This document shows, in pieces, positions 58,135-64,000 of a stretch of 64,000 nt of DNA; within the stretch, counting starts at the first letter, position 1, and each line of letters begins with the position of its first letter. The DNA is taken from positions 90,740,706 through 90,804,705 of the forward strand of contig CM061231.1 of NCBI GenBank assembly GCA_030844895.1, written 5' to 3'. Both the position numbers and the translations under genes were made by a program. This DNA is from Ambrosia x helenae. Taxonomy: Eukaryota > Streptophyta > Magnoliopsida > Asterales > Asteraceae. The notes below the pieces were generated by a model. The model was not told the origin of the DNA. It worked only from the letters and a program-made list of their open reading frames with translations, and did no database searches.

Positions 58135-60619
58135 TCATTCATTCGTGTGTAGAAAAGAAGGTGCAGGCCTTACGTACGTGAACCCCTTAAATGGGTTCTC
58201 GTTACATTTTGGGCTGGCCGCTGGGGAATCCAGCACCGGGGGCAAACTGGTCCAACACTCTTCGAAATTTGCAATGCATAGCTTACCAGCAACTTGTGGA
58301 ATAAAACTCGGCTGTATTTCTCGACCCTCTAACTTTTGCCAGTTGATTGATTTAAACCAACTGTGTTTTTTTATCTCATCGCTTCCACCTGCTCCACTGC
58401 CTAGACGCCTACTTGATTCCTTCTGAAGCAACTATACAACCACAAAACACTATAATTAGCAACCAATACTTATAAAACAATTGACCAGGATGTGTACATC
58501 TGTAACAATCAGTTTTAAGTAGAGAACCGCATAAACACTTGTACTTATTGCTTTAACTGCCGTACACAAGACGGTTGTGCGCACTCTCCCACTATATCTG
58601 GTATTCTTACGTACAAATGCTTATCCGGTTCTCTCTTGAAAGATTCAGGTCAGCCTAACCGTGCCTGTTTAGACCTACATTAAGATGTGTTTTGACCTGT
58701 TACTCAAAAACACTTTATAATCACCATTTGTTATTCACTCCACAAACTGTCAAGAGCAGGAACCCAATCTTCATGTTGTAAAACACATAAATCACATGGT
58801 ACAACATGAAAGATTTAAGTGACTACGACAAAAAGCCAACCACGGTTTTCTAAAAGGCATAATAACACTCTTGAAACAACATGGATGCATATTGAATGTA
58901 CCTTAAAGAGCTCATACATAAAAATTAAAAACTATAATATAGGAAAAGTATCTTACCCCTTTCAAAGAGAGTGTGCTTCACTTGACAAGAAGGCTGGAAG
59001 CTTAATCTTATCCTTAACTATCTTTTGCTGAATTTTCTGCCTGTTTCCACCTCTATATGGGGGCTGCAGACACGATGAAAATCAGATCAATAACATTAAC
59101 GGAAAACATAATTGTACACTACAACAGTAACACCATGCTATCTATGGCATGTAATTAATTTAAGAAAATAATAAGAAGTAAACCAACCTTCCCTGTAAGC
59201 ATTTCATATATTAAAATTCCAACACTCCACCAATCAGCAGCCTTATCATGGTCCCGCCCTTGTACAATTTCAGGTGCCATGTACTCTAACGTTCCACACA
59301 TGGAATTTGATCGTGTACTCTCATCAAATTGTTTTGCTACGCCAAAATCAGTCAACATAACCTGAAATACACATATATTGAAACTCAAGGCACAAAAAGA
59401 CAATATTATAATGAAAGGGAACAGAAAGCAATTAAACGGTTAAAATCCTGATTAAACAGAAAGATGATCTCACATGTCCCTCAGCATCCAGAAGTATATT
59501 TTCAGGTTTCAGGTCCCTGTGCATTATGCCATTAGCATGAAGATGCGAAACAGCAGACACAATCTCTGCAGTGTAGAAGCGTGCCAACTCCTCCCTACAG
59601 CAGGACAAACAATTTTTGATACTCTAAACTTAATAGTAAAATCATGAAACATAAGTTTTCTTTTATTCCTATTTTTACTGTTGTCTTTCTCTTGGTTGGG
59701 GAAATAAAGATCACACATACCTGAACAAGCCTTGTCGATAGAGTTGGAAGAAAAGGTGGCCACCGTTTACGAAATCAAGAACAAGAAACAATCTATATTT
59801 GGTCTGCAAACATATAAACAAGAAAAAAAGAGGCATTAGGCCTACATAAAACAACTGCATTTAAGTGGTTCAATTTTGAAAATATGACTTAAGAACACTG
59901 GAAAAATATAGGTTTGTGCTTCATCATGCGTTTAAGTAGCAGTTCAATAACATTTCGGATAAAACTGATTGGTCACTAAGACTTTGCAGTGTGAAAAGAT
60001 AAATATACCCCTACATGCTTTGCAAATGTAGTCACTTATGATCTTTACCTGGAACGAGTATTTGAGTTGCACAATGAAAGGATGGTTGATTTTAGTCAAA
60101 ATGTCTCTTTCGGCTTTCATATATTCAGCATGATCTTTCTCAAAAATCTTATCCTTGCGCATGACCTTCATTGCAAAGATCTCAGATGAACCATGTTGTT
60201 TTACTTGATAAACTTTTGCAAATGCTCCTTGACCAACCACTTTCAAAACTTCGAAATCCTCAAGTCCCACACTAATACTATGGTCTTTCAGTAAATCGCC
60301 ATCAGCGTCATCATCACCATCAACAAGATCATATTCAGTCTCTCGTAAAGTGAGCTTGCTAAGCTTCACGGACTGATTGGTGAAAGTTGTAGGACCCACC
60401 AACGAATGGGACCGACTGCAAATTACTTCTGGCTCATCATACACTAAGTCATTTGTACCAACTGTAGTAGGTACTTGAGGTGGGGCCACGCCAAACACGT
60501 CAGAGAAGTCAAACTCCAAGTCAACATGATCAACTGGAAGAACATCAGGTGGGCCATTGGAAGAAGCAGTTGGTTCTGGCAGTCTTTCCAGTCACTTGCA
60601 AACATTGAGAAGCAACCAT
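58135..60619 (-). CDS. S6K: S6K-type AGC serine/threonine kinase (AtPK1/AtPK19-like), disrupted by one-base shifts
   Basis: Exons on the minus strand are 60619-60049, 59803-59721, 59594-59474, 59361-59188, 59063-58957 and 58431-58135. The product matches plant ribosomal-protein-S6 kinase, which acts downstream of TOR and PDK1 to promote translation. Seen are the glycine loop GQGAFAKV, AMKVMRKDKI (VAIK-type Lys), HRDLKPEN, DFGVAKQF, the T-loop SNSMCGTLEYMAPE and the C-terminal hydrophobic motif FKGFTYVRP. The splice sites are all GT-AG. There are two problems: the ATG at 60619 is out of frame with LEFDFSDVFG (from 60519), and the exon at 59063-58957 lacks one T in CTTTTG, giving an early TGA. 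Either it is a pseudogene or the assembly dropped bases. Confidence 0.85.
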
Positions 60620-60659
60620 TTTTCCGAAGTTCAAGATAAATGGTTGAGACTTGAGATTT

Positions 60660-60830
60660 CTAAATTGCTGAAGGGCAGCTCACGAGAAACAGAAGGGTCG
60701 GGTATAAAAGTGGAGTCTCAAGGAATCTTGAAATTCGGCAAATTAGAATCCAGAAAGGGAACTTGTTCTTGTTTCCCGCTTTACAGGAAACAGTGGATGT
60801 AGCAATGCTTCTTGAAATCATGAAGACCAT
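60660..60830 (-). CDS. Upstream ORF in the kinase leader (56 codons)
   Basis: The ATG at 60830 is the first in the exon before the kinase start; the frame stays open for 56 codons and stops with TAG at 60660, about 40 bases before the kinase ATG at 60619. A second ATG follows in the same frame. A ribosome translating it would have to reinitiate to reach the kinase start. There is no evidence that the peptide itself matters. Confidence 0.5.
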   Translation of the reverse strand: MVFMISRSIATSTVSCKAGNKNKFPFWILICRISRFLETPLLYPTLLFLVSCPSAI

Positions 60831-60839
60831 GCAGTCAAA

Positions 60840-62329
60840 CTGTAGATGAGGAAAGAAGTCATTTAAATTTTAGAATTAGATCATACTATCGTAGCAGAAC
60901 TGATCGATGATATACGTCTGTGTATAAGCAAACATAAAGATTTGAGCCTATAAGGGCCACTCTGTTGTAAAAGCTAGTAAGTACTCAACTGGATTTAGAG
61001 TTCACATAAGTTTGTTTGACTTTCAGAATTTCAGTTAACCAGCTATAGCTAAAATCCTCACCAATCTCTTCAACTTTTGTAATACTAAATACTAATGTCA
61101 AATAAATATAAAATATCCTTCTGTTCTCTTTCTAAATCTAAAACCTTCCGAATCCAAAATGTTCCTCCAAACAGCCAACTATAAATTACGCCATAAATCA
61201 ACAATACTGCTAAATATTTAAATACTTACCTTGCTTTTTCATTCTTTTGGCCTATTATTAAAAAGTGAATTAACAATTTGGACAGAAAACTTAGAAGGGC
61301 AGGCATGCATTCATGTAATCATCAAAAGCAGGTTCATTGACATTATTAATAGAAACACCAAGATTAAGCCTTAAAGGGTAAAGAAATTTGTTAGAGTTTG
61401 GTAACACGGCCACAACTATAGAGCAAGCAGATAATTTCATGCACCTAAAGTCCTAAACAATCCCCAGGCCCAAATTTTAATTCGTTAGATTTTCTGATGT
61501 TACTGTTCAAGATCAACCATGTGCACATCATTTCTATGAATTCAGAAACGCAAAATTTACAAACAAAACTCGCGTAATCTAAGTATCTAACTACAAGAAG
61601 AGTTTAAAGAAACAAACATTGGAAAGCACATACTTCATTTACACAATCCAATGATCCATCTAAGGGATATTCAAGACTTTCTTTACAGAAATCCAATTAA
61701 ACAGGAATAGATTCTCTTAAAAGGATCTAAATAAAGATCAAAAATAAAACTAATTTCAGGCTTCCTCCTACCAAAATTAAAAAAAAAAAAAAAAAAATCC
61801 GAAGATTCTTCAGCCACAGTATCATGAACAAGTTCATACTATAAATATATTTTGCCAATTGACCAAATCATTACAGCGCTGAGACAACCATATGCCTAAC
61901 TAACAACACCAATTCAAAACAACATAACATAATTTCAGTGTGGGCAAGGTTACAAAAAAAAATAAAAAAAAAAAAAAATCACACACATCTTTGGCGTCCA
62001 GATTGAGCCCAAATCATATAAATCCCAAATTCATCAAATTCCACATTATTCTTCAAGCAAAACAGCCAAAAACTCTTCAAAAAATATAAATAAAAAATTC
62101 ACAATACATCCGAATAAAAAGTTAAAATCGTCATAAACCAAAAACTCTGCACATCATCACAAATCTACAACCAATTAAACCCTAGATTCAACAATAACCA
62201 GATCACCAAACCTCCTTATCGATTAAACATTCAATAACAACAATCATACAGATCAAACAATTAAAAAAAAAGGATTCAATCATGAAATTAAATAAAAAAC
62301 GAAGATGCATTTGAATGGGATGATGATAC
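60840..62329 (-). other. Leader intron of the kinase gene
   Basis: The putative donor CAG|GT is at 62330/62329 and the acceptor CTACAG at 60841-60840, on the minus strand. The interior is AT-rich with several long A runs (about 61780 and 61960) and no ORF. A long intron in the 5' leader fits plant kinase genes. The exact acceptor is not proven. Confidence 0.5.
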
Positions 62330-62600
62330 CTGAGGATGTATCGCAGAGGGAATTCGCTGTGAAAGAAAGTTATTATGAATAAATATATATATATAAATAT
62401 AATATATCTTTTCGATTTGCCGCTTACAACTATCTTTAAAAAAAGATTTTGGAAATTAGGTATTATATGACGTGGCGTGGTTTAATTGGTGGGTCTAGAA
62501 TAACTTCCAGCTTGTGAGGTTACGTGACCTTCACAAATTGTTAATTATTATTCTTATTATTATTATTTTTTTTATATTTTTTGTGGCTTGTGGGAAAGGA
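62330..62600 (-). promoter_or_regulatory. Kinase promoter and first leader exon
   Basis: The first leader exon (about 62330-62370) is pyrimidine-rich on the minus strand. An A/T run with TATATATATA lies just upstream (about 62380-62405) and could be the TATA region. TTACGTGACC at about 62519-62528 is an ACGT-core, G-box/ABRE-like word further upstream. Confidence 0.45.
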
Positions 62601-63262
62601 AGACGTTTGTGCCACGGCGAAGCAATATGGTTTGAGGAATTAGAAAACTAGTCCTTATACAATTGTGTTTTTTTTTTTTTTACCAAAAAAGAAATCCAAT
62701 ACTCATAGAAAAAGTAGTGTTGTTATCCCAATACGTCAATCTTATATTCAAGACAAAACAAGTTACATTTTAGATGGTGGGTAAGCAGGCAACAAACTAC
62801 GCCATTATCCCTTTTAAATCGCAAAGCCTATTCTGCTAAACAATTGTGACATTTGCAAAACAAGGTAGTTATTTTGTTTCTCTTTTTTTTTCTCTCCCAC
62901 TCTTTCTCAAATTTGCCTCTCGTCTTTGTAATTTGTATTATCTTAGACCACCAACACCTTGTTGGGAAGTACACATGGTTGTTGTTTGGCAGACTGGCAC
63001 TATTCCCTTCGTTGCACTTTAAACAAATAGATACAATCAGGTAGCAATGAATAAGATTATATACAAAAACCAATTGAAATGTATTGTTAGCGACTTAGCG
63101 TAATATGATGTTACTAGTGAATTTAATGTTAAGTGTGAGCTAATGTTGTTTATGAACTAGAAACTGTTATTTATTTGCTAGAAATGGGTATTTTATAACT
63201 TTAAGTGTTTTTAAGACAGTTAGTTCAATGTATAGATTTTTAGACACTAAAAGTTGTATTTA
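62601..63262. other. Intergenic, nothing recognised
   Basis: AT-rich with poly(T) runs near 62670 and 62885. The small ORFs on both strands near 62830-63070 look fortuitous. Confidence 0.4.
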
Positions 63263-63391
63263 GAGGGTGTTTTGGGGTTGAGTTTTGAAATGGATTTTTA
63301 CGTTATCAAAACGCAATAATCTAAAAGCAGCTACACCCCTACTGCAGCAAAACGCATAATCAGTTTTCATAAAGCAATCCCAAACACCCTC
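63263..63391. mobile_element. Tourist-type MITE (PIF/Harbinger)
   Basis: 129 bp with terminal inverted repeats GAGGGTGTTTTGGGGTTG and CAATCCCAAACACCCTC (imperfect). It is flanked by TTA on both sides (63260-63262 and 63392-63394), the 3-bp target duplication of PIF/Harbinger elements. Non-coding. Confidence 0.8.
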
Positions 63392-63394
63392 TTA

Positions 63395-64000
63395 GTCAAC
63401 AATATTACAAGAATGATTATTGATTTTAACTGATTTTGCTATTTTATTGATTTAAAAGCAGTTACAATAGCAGTTCATGTTAGATATTCAATTAATTTAT
63501 AACTAAAAAATAAAATCGTTGTAAAAATATATGATTTTAATGTTAAACAAAAGACCACATAACCTTACAACCTCAATCCTTTTTAATCTATTTGAATATT
63601 CAACTATTATATTTCATTAATAACGTAATAAGCTAAACTTGATAAACTAGAGACTTATTATATAACCGTATAAAAATTGTAAAACTAAACTTATATAATC
63701 TCTCTACAGATGATGTATACGTGTCCCGGTTTGACCTTCATTTACGGTTTCCTTTTACCATCCTTTTATACATTATAAATCCCAAGTCTAACCATGTCAC
63801 TCTAATGTAATTTTATTGTATTTTAGGTTTTTACTGAAAATAAAAATGGAAAGAAAGGGATGTTTAAAAAGGAAGGATTTGACTTGAAACAAAGTATAAT
63901 TAAAGGTGATAAATGTAAATATTAACAAATATAGGACATCAATTATGTAGTTGTGCCTACTATCAATATATTTTTCAAAAGGTGCGGGTAGGAAGGAAGT
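63395..64000. other. Intergenic, nothing recognised
   Basis: AT-rich with no ORF, repeat border or RNA gene that I could identify. Confidence 0.4.

Noticed and set aside
58957..59063. Programmed frameshift in the kinase
   Set aside because: No slippery heptamer or downstream structure seen; a dropped T in a short run explains it better.

Overview
This is plant nuclear DNA, most likely from an Asteraceae (daisy family) species. The evidence is spliced genes with GT-AG introns, Sirevirus-type Ty1/copia elements, Ty3-like LTRs with TGTAACACCCC or TGTGACACC ends, Helitrons, a plant L1-type LINE, a MULE remnant and a Tourist-type MITE. The family assignment rests on remembered repeat types and is an inference. 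Nothing bacterial or viral-genomic is present. Most of the window is nested transposable elements around two host loci.

Layout, left to right. 1-3819: the 3' end of a Ty3-type element with a 2.67-kb LTR. 4272-13621: a non-coding Ty3-like element in minus orientation with an AGAAA target duplication. One of its LTRs holds a 2.2-kb Helitron (5338-7533) carrying an exon-like fragment. About 14.0-34.8 kb: an unrecognised host gene encoding an acidic protein, split inside an exon by a 17.7-kb Sirevirus (16199-33873, AATGT duplication). That Sirevirus is itself split at its protease by a 5.1-kb non-autonomous LTR element (20429-25546). About 35.1-35.7 kb: Helitron ends. 36474-43680: a second, truncated minus-strand Sirevirus with an LTR-like insertion (about 38662-40311). 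43.7-45.9 kb: exon-like fragments. 45956-48895: a MULE remnant with CACATGTG repeats. 48896-49599: the 5' end of a short-LTR copia. 50118-57081: a LINE with a 19-bp target duplication, interrupted by a solo LTR (54065-55505) of the same family as the 20429-25546 element. 57.4-57.8 kb: a GC-rich repeat. 58135-62370: a minus-strand S6K-type AGC kinase gene with a leader intron and a 56-codon upstream ORF. 63263-63391: a PIF/Harbinger MITE.

Insertion order can be read directly: host exon, then Sirevirus, then the 5.1-kb element; LINE, then solo LTR; minus-strand LTR element, then Helitron. The two LTRs of the large Sirevirus differ at only about ten sites by eye, so the insertion looks young, yet its ORFs carry several frameshifts. 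S6K and the LINE also contain one-base deletions, several in or beside homopolymers. Either these copies were defective when they moved or some breaks are assembly errors.

The most interesting signals are regulatory. There is a W-box array beside the TATA box in the LTRs of the 5.1-kb family. A TGACGTCA site lies upstream of the Sirevirus TATA box. There is a candidate internal promoter in front of the Sirevirus env-like ORF. Dense short palindromes occur in two unrelated Ty3 LTRs, and an upstream ORF precedes the S6K start. I found no convincing new multi-gene system.
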